This document shows positions 1 through 9,886 of a DNA stretch of 48,172 bases, piece after piece. The DNA lies in contig JANLFK010000014.1 in assembly GCA_024655945.1 (NCBI GenBank), positions 57,283-105,454 of the forward strand, in the 5' to 3' direction. The stretch's first letter is position 1. The number at the start of each line of letters is the position of its first letter. The position numbers were made by a program, and so were the translations under genes. The notes under the pieces were generated by a model. The model was not told where the DNA came from and did no database searches. It saw only the letters and a list, made by a program, of their open reading frames with translations. Source of the DNA: a candidate division KSB1 bacterium. GTDB lineage: Bacteria > Zhuqueibacterota > Zhuqueibacteria > JANLFK01 > Oleimicrobiaceae.

Positions 1-2
1 TG

Positions 3-3000
3 CCAGGGGCATTGGGGTCGTTTGGGCTGACTGGGGTTCCTGCAGCGGTGGTGGCGGGCAGCGCTTTTCCGTCCTCGGTAGTGGTGACTGCCTATGATGT
101 CTACGGCAATGTGAAGACCAACTATGCTGGCAGCGTAAGTTGGAGCAGCTCGGATACCCAGGCGAGCCTTCCGACCGCTGGCGGGGGGTTCAGTAGTGGG
201 CAGAAGAGCTTTGGCGGTTCGAGTTTTGCGTTAAAGACTGCAGGGGCGCAAACCGTGACCGTTACCGATGTCGAGGCAGGTGTTTCTGCCACCTCCGCCG
301 CAGTCACGGTCAGTCCAGCAGCTGTGGCCAGCTTTACGCTTGCTGACCCGGGGAACCAAACGGCCGGTGTGCCTTTTGCGCTGAGCATCAGCAATGCACG
401 GGACAGCTACGGCAACTTCGTGTCGGGGGTTTTCACGCTCGACGCCGTCGCCGGTGGAGAGGCAGCGCCCGACGGCACGGCACCAGTGCTTACACCTATC
501 ACCGTGGTTGCCGGCAGTGGTTCTGCCCTGCAGACCTTGTACCGGGCGGAAAGCGGTGTGCGTCTGCGGGCCCAACAAGCAGGGGTGAGTAGGAGTACCG
601 CGTCATTCACTGTGGCGCCAGGGACCGCGCTCGGCACCTTCGGCCTGACAGGCTATCCCAACGCGGTGGTGGCCGGCCAGACCTTTGGTGGCGATTCGGT
701 GGTGGTCACCGCCTATGACCAGTGGGAAAACATCAAGACCGATTACGCAGGCCAGGTCTGGTTCACGAGCACCGATACCAATGCAGTGATCGCCTACGAT
801 GCCGCGCATCCGATAGCCCTGGTCAACGGCAGCCGCAGTTTCCCGTGGAGCGACTTTGATCTCCGCACTTCCGGGCAGCAGCGCATCACAGTGACCAACG
901 GCACCGTAAGCAGGGTCAGCGACTACATCAACGTGTCCGCCGCTGCCATTTCTGACTTTACCTTGGGTGCGAGCAGCCCGCAGACCGCAGGTCAGCCCTT
1001 CGCATTGACGGTGAGCAATGCGAAGGACCAATACAACAATGCCGCCTCCGGTCTGGTGACGGTGAGCATCGCCTCGGGTGGCGGCGATGCACCCAACGCT
1101 ACGCCACCTCGTCTTGCCGACATTGTCGTCGTGAACGGCACTGGCTCCGCGATGCAGACTCTCTACAATGCGGTCTCTACACAACTGCGTGGGCAGACTG
1201 GCTCGGTGACGCGCACGACCGGTACCATTGCGGTCACACCCGGAACTCTGGGGCGGTTCGCCCTGACTGGTTACCCGACGCGCACCGGGGCGCAGACGAG
1301 CTTTGCTCAAAATGTGACCGTGATAGCCTACGACCGCTACGACAACCTGAAGACCAACTACACCGGGCAGGTCTACTTCACGAGCAGCGACGCAGGCGCC
1401 ACACTCCCCTATGATGTCAACAACCGCTATACCTTCACTCCAGAAGAGAACGGCACCCACACGTTCTCAGGGAGTGGTTTTGTGCTGCGCACCCCCGGTT
1501 TGCAGAGCATTACGGTCAACGATTATGCGACCAACATTAGCAAGCAATCCGATCCGATTGACGTCTATGCCCTGGAGATAAACTCGGTCACCTCTGCGGT
1601 CGCCAATGTGACGCAAGGGCAACAGGGCGTGCAGGTGACCATGGCCGTGCGCAATTACGGGGCGCTGCCGGTCACCATCACCGCCGCCGACCTGAGTTTC
1701 TCCTCAGCCCAGCCGCAAGACCGCTCTGCCGACTATGTGGTGGTGCGCACGGACCCCGCGAAGCAGATACCCGCTAACGGAACGCAGACCCTCACCTTTT
1801 CGGTTGTGGTGAAAGCCCCGGCAAGTCCTGGCCTCGTCACGGTCGACGGGTCGGTTTCCGGACTGTACGACGGCACGGCGGTTTCGGCCGTGGGCGCCGC
1901 GAGCAAACACCTGTGGACCGTGCAAACCCCTCCCAACTTGGCGATTACTGCCGTGAGTGTCGTGGCGGACACGGTGCGTCAGGGACAGGCGGATGTGGCT
2001 ATTACGGTTTTGCTTCAGAACACCGGAGCGAACGCGGCCACGGCCCGCATCGATAGCGTGCGGTTTTCCCTGCAGAGGGGCGGAATCCCAGTCGACAGCG
2101 AATACAGAATCGTGGCCTCTCCGGCCAATCCCACCACCTTGTCTGCAGAGCAATCGAGGCAGTTCGCTTTCACGCTGAGCGCATCGCGGAGTGCCACTCC
2201 TGGGGTAGTTCAGGTTACGGCTCACGTGTATGCGAGGGACGTCAACACGGGGAATAGCTACACCGCGTCCAGTATGCAGCCAGAGCTGTTCACGTTGGTG
2301 CAACAGCCGAGCCTGGAACTGCAGGACATTCGCGCCTCGCAAGCGAACGTGACGCAAGGGCAGACCGCTGTCTGGACGGTAACTGTGCGGGTGCAGAACA
2401 AGAGCTTGACTGACTTGATAGTAGACCTTTCGCCGGGCAGCACCTACGTCACCTTCCGCAAGGGGGCCCAGGACGTGACAGGCGAGTACACCATTTCCAG
2501 GCCAGCGGCGCTGGAGGGCGGGGGGACGATCCTGGAAGGTGGAGGTCCGCCCGATAGCCTGGTGTTCACTGTCGTTACCACCGGGCAGACCACCGGTGAC
2601 ATTACCATAGCGGCGCGCGTGGCGTGCAAAGATGGCACGTACGACGATTCCGGGCGCTCTGGCGTCTTTGGCGGGGTCACGGTGCAAGCGGTGCCCGTGC
2701 TGACCATCGACCGCGTCGTCCCCTCTCAGGACAGCGTCACCGTGGGGCAGAGCAGGGCGTGGCAGATCGATGTGCACATCCGCAACAGCGGAGGGACCAA
2801 TCTCCTCATCGATTTTGCGCAGTCGGCGTTGTCCCTCTCTCCGGAAGAGGCGCCTGGCGTAGAAATTGTCAAGCCGAGCGCTTTGCTCAATGGCAACGAC
2901 CTCATCCTGGAGGCGGGGACCGCTGATGTCATGAGGTTTGTGGTCACCCGCACCGGAGTAGCCGCTGGGCAGGTGAGCATTGGCGCCACCGTGCGCGCGG

Positions 3001-6000
3001 TGAACGTGAACTCTGGGGCATCACTCGCCCGCACGGCCACGTCCACGGTATGGGCACAGACGGCCGCCGACCTGAAGATCACGCGGGTGGAAGCCTCCGA
3101 CACGACAGTCACCGCAGGGCAAACCAGGGACTGGACGGTGCGCGTGCACCTTGCCAACCTTGGGCAGAGCGACGTGCTCTTGGACCTCACGCCGGGAGCT
3201 ACGCGTCCCATCTTTGCGCCCACAGGCAATCATAAGGTGGTCTGGCCGACCGGCCTTGAGGGCAGCGGGGGCACAAGGCTTCGCGGAGGCGCCACCGGAG
3301 CTCTGCTTTTTGTGGTCGACCAGACCGGCCCCACCGCGGCCGAGGTGGCCGTACACGCGCAGGTGCGTGCAATTGAAGTGAACAGCGGTCGCGAGCTGAC
3401 GGACGACACGTACGACGCTGGCAGCGACACGGTGCTCATCCAGTCTCCAGCGACAGTCTCCTACCTGGCGGGATCGTTGTCGCCCGGGAGCGTGAACCGG
3501 GGTAGCTACGCGGCGTTCAGCCTGAGAGTGCGCAATAGCGGAGGTTCAACGGTCATCCTCCAACAGCAGAGCACCTGGCTGAAGATCGACGACGGGCAAG
3601 GGCACATCTTCCAGGCGTTGCTCAACGGCCCGGCAGGGAGCGTCATAGCCCCTGGGGACACCACGCTGACCTTTGTGGGCACGCAAGTGCCCCGCACGAT
3701 GCTGCCGGGTTTCTACGCACCCGTGCTGCAGTTGTCCGGCACCGAGAACCAGAACCCCTTCTCGCAGCAAACGACGTTGCCGGATGTGGTGCAGGTGGCA
3801 GCGGAGGCACGTCTGGCCATTCAAAACACTGCCGCCTCGCAGCCCAGTGTGACGCAGGGACAGACGCGACCTTGGTTCCTTTCCGTCTACGTGAGCAACA
3901 ACGGGGTGACGCCGGTGGCCCTTGACAGTGCCCGCGTGCGCCTGTATCGGCTCGGCAACGAGGTGACCGGGGAGTACACACTCCAACAACCTACTGTGTT
4001 CTATGGCAGTGGGATGCGGGTGTTGGCTCCGGGCGCAAGCGATGAGCTCCGATTCCCGGTCGTGCAGACGGTGGCGACTACCACAGGGCCGATTCGCATC
4101 TACGGCGAGGTGTGGGCAACTGAGGTAACCGACCCGACGAATCATCTGTATGCGGCCACCAACACGCAGTGGGGTTACTTTACGGCTCAGACGCCGGCTC
4201 AGCTGGCCGTGCTGCGGGTACGCCCTTCACAGCCCGCGGTGACCGTGGGCCAGAGCACCGAGTGGAGCATAAGCGTGGTCCTTGGCAATGCGGGTGGCAG
4301 CGACCTCCTTGTGGACACGCTTGCGGCGCGCACCTTCGTGGGCTTTTCTGCGGGCAGTGGTTGGGCAGTAGTGCCTCCGCAGGCCCTTGCCGGCGGCGGC
4401 CTGCTCTTAGAGGCAGGAAGCCTGGACAGTCTGATGTTTGTGGTCACCAGGAGCTCGACCACGCCAGGCGTGGTAGCGGTCACTGCTACTGTGGCCGCCG
4501 AGGAGGTCAACAGCGGCCGCCAGCTGACGGCGTCCTCCGACGTGGAGCAGGCGGGAATGGTGACCGTCCAGCAGCCGGCAGTGGTGCGCTTGGCCGGATT
4601 GGAGGTGGAGGCGCCAAACACGCCCTATGTCAACGTGGGCCAAGGGTACAAGTTGCGGGTGCAGGTGCGTAACCTTGGGGAAGAAACTGCTACCAACGCT
4701 GTGGTGGCGCTGAAGTCTGAGCCACAGTTGAGTGCCATCCCTACCACGGTCACGCTTCCCAGTGTTCCTGGTGGGCAGCTCGTCGAGGCACGGGCCAGTG
4801 CTATCGCAGGCGCCATCCCCGACACGGTGGAGGCGGTCACTGCCAGTTTGGTGCAGGCACTGTCCAAGAATACCGGTTTGCCGGTGACCATCCTTCCGGC
4901 GGAAAGCGCGAGCGATTCCTTCACCCACGTCTACATGCAGAGGCCAGCCGCGTTGGACATTACCAGCGTGGTGGCCGTACCGGACACGGTGCTTGCCGGG
5001 CAAACAGGTCCGTTCTGGACAATCCGCGTGGCGGTCAGGGACACTGGCTCGGCTGGAGCAGTGCTCGCGGCGCCGGCGCCCTCCAACTTGACCATCCTCG
5101 TCAGCGGTCAGGAGCAAGGGGACTATCTCATCGGCGCGCCGAGCGAATTCGTGGGCGGTGGGCTAACCCTGTCCGGCGGCCAAGAGCGTCTCCTGGAGTA
5201 CACCGTATTCAAGACTGGGGCGAAAGGAGGGATAGGCCAGATCCTGGTGGAGTTACAGGGCCAAGACCTGAACGACCCGACGCAGGTGCTCCACGTCACC
5301 AGCCACGGTAGTTTCTATGTGGCGAGCCCGGCGCGCGCACAGATCGCCTCCACCGTGGTCCGCGCCCACAACGTTGCGCCCGACGGGACCGCCCACGTCA
5401 ACGTGCGCCAGGAGTTCGCCGTGGAGGTAGTGGTGGCCAATGTCGGTGGCGAGGACTTGGCCGATGTGCGCGTTGGCTTGCGCACGCAGTATTCGCAGGC
5501 GCCCCAGTCGCAGCTCATTCCTGTCGTCAAGGTTGGGCAGGAACAAACGGTAGTATTTCCGCTGCGCGCCGACAGCCTGCGCCGCCCGCAGGGGGAGCTG
5601 TTTGAGGCGGTGATCGAGGCGGCAAGAGGTGCGGCCAGCGGCCTTGCGGCGCAAGTCCTGCCGCCGCTGGATGCAACGGCGCTCGCCATTATCGACAGCC
5701 CGGCACGAGTGCGGCTCCGGCGCGTGTACTTGGCCATGCCGAATGCGCCTTACCTCACCTCTGCAGAGAAAGTAGACGCGCGGGCGGTCGTTGAAAACCT
5801 CGGCTCGGAATCCGTGCACAACGTGCGGGTCCGCTTGGGCGCGGCGCCGGACAATGCTCTGATACCTGATACCCTCGTGGTGACCACAAGTGCCCTTGGT
5901 GGGACTCCGGACAGTGCGGTCGTCAACTTCTCGATGCGGGCAGGCACTACGCCAGGACCGGTCACTTTTCGGGCGTACGTGGACAGTGCCTACGCAGACA

Positions 6001-9000
6001 ACGTCCCTGAACCTGCGACGATCGTCGCTGCGGCGGCGGATAGCTGCCTCGGCTTTGTGCAAACTGCGCCGGTGCCCCAGGTGGTGGGCCTGTTCTTCTC
6101 CCAGGATACGGTGCTTGCTGAGAGCAATGAGCCGTGGCAATGCGAGGTACGGCTGCGCAACGACGGCGAAGCGGGCCTCTTGTTCGAGCCGGCCACTCCC
6201 ACCGCGTTCAAGATCTCCATCCAGGGTGTGGACCAGACGAGCACCTACGAAGTGGTGCCGCCCAGCAGCCTCAGCTCCGCAGGCAGCCACCTATTAGCGG
6301 GCGGTACAGGCGACAGCTACCTCTTCGTGGTGCGGCGCACGGGCCCCTTGGGGGGCATGGCGGTGGTGCGGGTGACTCTCCAGGCCCACGACGCCAATCT
6401 CGGCCAGAGCGGGCCCACCTATGAGGTCATAGCGGAGGACAGCTTGTTCGTCAAGACTGCGGCGGTGGCGCGCGTGCGCCGCACCGAGGTGGTGAGCCGC
6501 AACGTCGACCCGCTCGGGGTGGGAATCGTCAATACCGGCCAGCAATTCTCCATCAAGGTGGTAGTGGAGGAAAAGCAGGGACGGGAGGGCCTGGACAGCG
6601 TTCGCGTGCAGCTCTTCCCTCCCGACACCACATTTGCTGTGGCCGAAAGTGTGCTGGTAATCCCCTGGATCGACCGTAACGGGGCAGACTCGGTGACATT
6701 TGCTGCGACTGCGCCTGGCCAGGAGAGGGCACAGCCGCAGCGATTCCAGGTGCGGGTGCTGTCGGCGATCGCCCATGAGAGCCGCATCCCGGCGACGGTG
6801 ATGCGCGAGCCTTTCTTGGAACAGGCCCTGGTGGTTGTGCAGCGTCCGGCCAATCTGAGCGTCAGGGTGGCGCTGGAAGGTGGTAACACCGTCCTCACTG
6901 CAGGACAGCCTTTCCGCGTGTTGGCGACGGTGACCAATCTTGGTTCAGCCGCCTGCGATAGCGGGAAGCTCCTGCTCACGCCCCCCGCAGGCTATCGGCT
7001 CGTCTCTGAGAAGGACACCTCGGACGCGCCGCGCCAGCTGCCCTTCGACCTGGGGAGCAAGCCTTCCACGACGCTTGCGGTGTCAGGCATTGCCCCTGGG
7101 GTAGCGAGCTCCGGTGATGTGTTCCGACTCGCCCTCACGGAAAAGCCTCGGGACCTGAACACCGGCGCAGAGGTGGCCGTGGCCAAGGGGATTGACACCC
7201 TGGCAGTGCAGACAGTCGCCCCCGGGATGGTGGTGGAAAGGGTGTGGCTAAGCTGGCCCCCCGGCGCAACTGATGACACCGTATCCACAGAACAGGACTT
7301 TGTGCTTTCGGCCCTGGTGGTTTCTTCCCCAGACCTGGCGCAGCGTCGGGCTGTCCTGCGTCTGCCGGCTGCGTCTGGCTACCAGTTACGTGCCGATTCG
7401 GTGCGTGCCATCAACTCATCTCCCCAGACCGTGAGCTGGACGGTGCGAGCCCCGTCAGATCCGGACATCCAGCCGGCAGTGTTGGTGGTCGTCGCCTCCG
7501 GTGTGGACGGTGCCGGCAACCCAGTGCGAGGCGACAAGACCCACGAGGTCTTAGCGGTCAAGAGGGCAATCTTGGCTCTTGAACCACTGGCTATCGTCGA
7601 GCCAGCGGGGGCCGCAAGCGGTGACCTCTCCGTCGGACAGAGGTTCAAATTGCAAGCGACGGTGAGGAACACCGGCGAGGCAGGCACCACGGGCACAGGT
7701 CGGCTCAAGCTCTCCTTGGGGCAGACCCGCTGCACCCTCGACCCCAGCGAGTCCGACTCCGTCAAGGCCTTCACCCCTGGCGCATCGCTCTATTGGTGGT
7801 TGCGGGCTGCGCCCGAGTTGACCTCCTCGGCAACGCTGAGCGTCACCATTATCGAGCGACCTGACGACGAAAACACCGGGAGCAGGGCGCAGGTCTCCAA
7901 TGCCACGAGCTTCCTCAACGTGCGCACTTTGGACCGTGGCTTCGTCCGAGTCGATACCGTGTTCATCAGCGAGCCGGCAGGAGCAGTGGACGGCACCTTG
8001 TCGACCGGACAGACCTTCATTGTGACCGCGCAGGTCACCTCCGCCAGGGTCTCTGGCGATACGCTGAGTGCCGTGCTGCGTGTGTCCGACGATAGCTACT
8101 ACGCCGAGTCGTGGAGCAAGAGGGTGGTGAGCGGGGAGCGCGCAGTGGTGCAATGGCGGGTTGAGGCGCCGAACCCGCCGGCGACCACCGGGCTTCCGGA
8201 CACGCTCTGGGTGACTGCCCTGGGTCGTGACTGGCGGAGCACCGACGTGTTCCTCACCTCGACCTCTGAGCCGCTGCTGGTGGTGCTGCAGAGACGAGCC
8301 GACTTTCGCCTGCGTGCGGAGGTCTTCCAGCCGACCGAGGCGGCGCGCGAGCGACGCCTCTCGACCGGACAGCTCTTCCAGATGCGGGCGTTGGTGGAAG
8401 TGGAAGGAGAAGCCGGGTTGATGCCGGGCGACCTTTTCACCGTGGAAATGACCACGCCCGGAAGCCGCTACAGCGTAGAAGAACCATTGGTGCAGAGTAC
8501 CAGCTCGGGGGTGCTCATCTGGACGCTGCGCGCACCCGCTACCCCTTCGGCAGGGCCGGAGCAGTTTAGCTTCCGCCTCCTCGACTGGCCGCGCGACGTG
8601 AACTCCGGGCAACGGGTGAGCACCCCGCTGGATCCGGACGACAAGGTGGCTGTGACCACGGTCAACAGGGCGCGACTCGTCTGCAAGGTTGCGATTGTCG
8701 CTCCGGCTGACGCTGTTGGCGGACAGGTGCGCGTGGGCCAGCACTTTGTGGTGCGTGCGTATGTGGAAAATCTTGGCGAGGCAGGCTACACGCGGGTGGA
8801 GGACTTTCGTTTCGGCCTCTCTCTTCCCTCCGGCTATGTCACGCAAGAGGAGACCGCCAAGGCGCCGACTGGTGAGGTGGCGACCGTACAGTGGCAAGTG
8901 CGCGCCCCTCTGCTGGCCACGCTGCAGTGGGACACCATCAGAGTGCAGCTGCTGGACGTCGGGCTCGACCAGTATTCTGAGCAAAAAGCCGAGGTGGCCG

Positions 9001-9863
9001 ATCCCGTGGCACTCCTTCCAGTGCGGACGGTAGCAGCCGTGGTGCATATGAGCGTCTACCAGGTGGACAGGCGCTCTTCGGCCATGACCGGGGCCACGGG
9101 AGTACCTCTGTTGGGGCTCCGCTTCTACAACCCTGCGGCGGAAGGGAGCACCCATTTCTTGCTGGAAAGGCTGGTGGTGCAGCTCCGTGACCCGCAAGGG
9201 GGAGAGCTGTCGCCCCAAGAGACCATTTCTCGGACAGCGGCCATCAGACGCGGACAGCCTCTGTGGCCATTCGTGCAGGTAACCGAAATCCCGGCTGCGA
9301 ACCCACTGGTGCTGGACTTTACCACCGGCTCTCCGGACACCTTATGGGCCAGTGTGCCAGACTCGGTGGAGCTGGTCGTGGACCTTCTGCCTCACACCAG
9401 GGCGCAGCGCCTGATGCTGGCCGTCGATTCGGCGCTGCATGTGGTCGTGCGCGATGCCGAGTCGGGCCAGCTGGTCACGGTGACCGACACCCTTGGCAAC
9501 TTCAGTGCGGCCATGCGCTTGCGGTCGGATTTCCGGGTGGTCGTGCAAGGGGAGTTCGACAAGGCTTTTGGCACGTACCCCAATCCCTTTGGCCAGCCGG
9601 ATAGGCCGGTGACCACCTTTATCTACAACCTGACGGCCGATGCCGATGTGACCATTTCCATCTATTCGCTGATTGGCGAGCTGGTCTGGACGCGGCATTT
9701 CCCCAGGGGCTCTCCACCCGCAAAGGCGGGGGCCCACGAAGGGGAAATTTTCTGGGACGGGCGAAACGATCGTTGCCAGCGGGTGCTCAACGGCATCTAC
9801 ATCGCGCGCATTGTCACCAGTACTGGGCAGGAGGCTATCACCAAGATTGGCGTGGTGCATTGA
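3..9863 (+). CDS. Giant modular secreted surface protein with C-terminal T9SS-type sorting domain (5' partial)
   Basis: The reading frame is open from the first bases of the window. The text before the first possible start (TTG at 12) reads PGALGSFGLTG, matching the later internal repeat PGTALGTFGLTGYP, so the true start lies upstream. About 3,285 residues are visible. Numbering from nt 12, residues 1-520 are alternating Ig/filamin-like modules in the order A-B-A-B-A (A modules carry VTAYDxxxN, B modules QTAGxPFAL). From about 521 to 3010 come roughly 20 CARDB-like beta-sandwich modules of about 120 residues, each opening with a motif like VTxGQ followed by VxVRN. The last ~97 residues hold YPNPF, ISIYSLIGELV, WDGRN and LNGIYIARI, which is the FlgD-Ig/T9SS type A sorting-domain pattern. 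I infer an outer-membrane-exported, cell-surface or released fibre-like protein. No catalytic domain is apparent, so adhesion or structural roles are guesses. The PorV-like gene follows after 23 bases. Confidence 0.85.
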   Translation, partial: PGALGSFGLTGVPAAVVAGSAFPSSVVVTAYDVYGNVKTNYAGSVSWSSSDTQASLPTAGGGFSSGQKSFGGSSFALKTAGAQTVTVTDVEAGVSATSAAVTVSPAAVASFTLADPGNQTAGVPFALSISNARDSYGNFVSGVFTLDAVAGGEAAPDGTAPVLTPITVVAGSGSALQTLYRAESGVRLRAQQAGVSRSTASFTVAPGTALGTFGLTGYPNAVVAGQTFGGDSVVVTAYDQWENIKTDYAGQVWFTSTDTNAVIAYDAAHPIALVNGSRSFPWSDFDLRTSGQQRITVTNGTVSRVSDYINVSAAAISDFTLGASSPQTAGQPFALTVSNAKDQYNNAASGLVTVSIASGGGDAPNATPPRLADIVVVNGTGSAMQTLYNAVSTQLRGQTGSVTRTTGTIAVTPGTLGRFALTGYPTRTGAQTSFAQNVTVIAYDRYDNLKTNYTGQVYFTSSDAGATLPYDVNNRYTFTPEENGTHTFSGSGFVLRTPGLQSITVNDYATNISKQSDPIDVYALEINSVTSAVANVTQGQQGVQVTMAVRNYGALPVTITAADLSFSSAQPQDRSADYVVVRTDPAKQIPANGTQTLTFSVVVKAPASPGLVTVDGSVSGLYDGTAVSAVGAASKHLWTVQTPPNLAITAVSVVADTVRQGQADVAITVLLQNTGANAATARIDSVRFSLQRGGIPVDSEYRIVASPANPTTLSAEQSRQFAFTLSASRSATPGVVQVTAHVYARDVNTGNSYTASSMQPELFTLVQQPSLELQDIRASQANVTQGQTAVWTVTVRVQNKSLTDLIVDLSPGSTYVTFRKGAQDVTGEYTISRPAALEGGGTILEGGGPPDSLVFTVVTTGQTTGDITIAARVACKDGTYDDSGRSGVFGGVTVQAVPVLTIDRVVPSQDSVTVGQSRAWQIDVHIRNSGGTNLLIDFAQSALSLSPEEAPGVEIVKPSALLNGNDLILEAGTADVMRFVVTRTGVAAGQVSIGATVRAVNVNSGASLARTATSTVWAQTAADLKITRVEASDTTVTAGQTRDWTVRVHLANLGQSDVLLDLTPGATRPIFAPTGNHKVVWPTGLEGSGGTRLRGGATGALLFVVDQTGPTAAEVAVHAQVRAIEVNSGRELTDDTYDAGSDTVLIQSPATVSYLAGSLSPGSVNRGSYAAFSLRVRNSGGSTVILQQQSTWLKIDDGQGHIFQALLNGPAGSVIAPGDTTLTFVGTQVPRTMLPGFYAPVLQLSGTENQNPFSQQTTLPDVVQVAAEARLAIQNTAASQPSVTQGQTRPWFLSVYVSNNGVTPVALDSARVRLYRLGNEVTGEYTLQQPTVFYGSGMRVLAPGASDELRFPVVQTVATTTGPIRIYGEVWATEVTDPTNHLYAATNTQWGYFTAQTPAQLAVLRVRPSQPAVTVGQSTEWSISVVLGNAGGSDLLVDTLAARTFVGFSAGSGWAVVPPQALAGGGLLLEAGSLDSLMFVVTRSSTTPGVVAVTATVAAEEVNSGRQLTASSDVEQAGMVTVQQPAVVRLAGLEVEAPNTPYVNVGQGYKLRVQVRNLGEETATNAVVALKSEPQLSAIPTTVTLPSVPGGQLVEARASAIAGAIPDTVEAVTASLVQALSKNTGLPVTILPAESASDSFTHVYMQRPAALDITSVVAVPDTVLAGQTGPFWTIRVAVRDTGSAGAVLAAPAPSNLTILVSGQEQGDYLIGAPSEFVGGGLTLSGGQERLLEYTVFKTGAKGGIGQILVELQGQDLNDPTQVLHVTSHGSFYVASPARAQIASTVVRAHNVAPDGTAHVNVRQEFAVEVVVANVGGEDLADVRVGLRTQYSQAPQSQLIPVVKVGQEQTVVFPLRADSLRRPQGELFEAVIEAARGAASGLAAQVLPPLDATALAIIDSPARVRLRRVYLAMPNAPYLTSAEKVDARAVVENLGSESVHNVRVRLGAAPDNALIPDTLVVTTSALGGTPDSAVVNFSMRAGTTPGPVTFRAYVDSAYADNVPEPATIVAAAADSCLGFVQTAPVPQVVGLFFSQDTVLAESNEPWQCEVRLRNDGEAGLLFEPATPTAFKISIQGVDQTSTYEVVPPSSLSSAGSHLLAGGTGDSYLFVVRRTGPLGGMAVVRVTLQAHDANLGQSGPTYEVIAEDSLFVKTAAVARVRRTEVVSRNVDPLGVGIVNTGQQFSIKVVVEEKQGREGLDSVRVQLFPPDTTFAVAESVLVIPWIDRNGADSVTFAATAPGQERAQPQRFQVRVLSAIAHESRIPATVMREPFLEQALVVVQRPANLSVRVALEGGNTVLTAGQPFRVLATVTNLGSAACDSGKLLLTPPAGYRLVSEKDTSDAPRQLPFDLGSKPSTTLAVSGIAPGVASSGDVFRLALTEKPRDLNTGAEVAVAKGIDTLAVQTVAPGMVVERVWLSWPPGATDDTVSTEQDFVLSALVVSSPDLAQRRAVLRLPAASGYQLRADSVRAINSSPQTVSWTVRAPSDPDIQPAVLVVVASGVDGAGNPVRGDKTHEVLAVKRAILALEPLAIVEPAGAASGDLSVGQRFKLQATVRNTGEAGTTGTGRLKLSLGQTRCTLDPSESDSVKAFTPGASLYWWLRAAPELTSSATLSVTIIERPDDENTGSRAQVSNATSFLNVRTLDRGFVRVDTVFISEPAGAVDGTLSTGQTFIVTAQVTSARVSGDTLSAVLRVSDDSYYAESWSKRVVSGERAVVQWRVEAPNPPATTGLPDTLWVTALGRDWRSTDVFLTSTSEPLLVVLQRRADFRLRAEVFQPTEAARERRLSTGQLFQMRALVEVEGEAGLMPGDLFTVEMTTPGSRYSVEEPLVQSTSSGVLIWTLRAPATPSAGPEQFSFRLLDWPRDVNSGQRVSTPLDPDDKVAVTTVNRARLVCKVAIVAPADAVGGQVRVGQHFVVRAYVENLGEAGYTRVEDFRFGLSLPSGYVTQEETAKAPTGEVATVQWQVRAPLLATLQWDTIRVQLLDVGLDQYSEQKAEVADPVALLPVRTVAAVVHMSVYQVDRRSSAMTGATGVPLLGLRFYNPAAEGSTHFLLERLVVQLRDPQGGELSPQETISRTAAIRRGQPLWPFVQVTEIPAANPLVLDFTTGSPDTLWASVPDSVELVVDLLPHTRAQRLMLAVDSALHVVVRDAESGQLVTVTDTLGNFSAAMRLRSDFRVVVQGEFDKAFGTYPNPFGQPDRPVTTFIYNLTADADVTISIYSLIGELVWTRHFPRGSPPAKAGAHEGEIFWDGRNDRCQRVLNGIYIARIVTSTGQEAITKIGVVH

Positions 9864-9886
9864 GGGCGATCCTGGACAAGAAGCCA

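Noticed and set aside
7551-9218. Minus-strand frame of about 555 codons opposite the giant surface protein
   Set aside because: No recognisable domain and a composition typical of antisense to GC-rich coding DNA. The plus strand shows clear repeated modules here.
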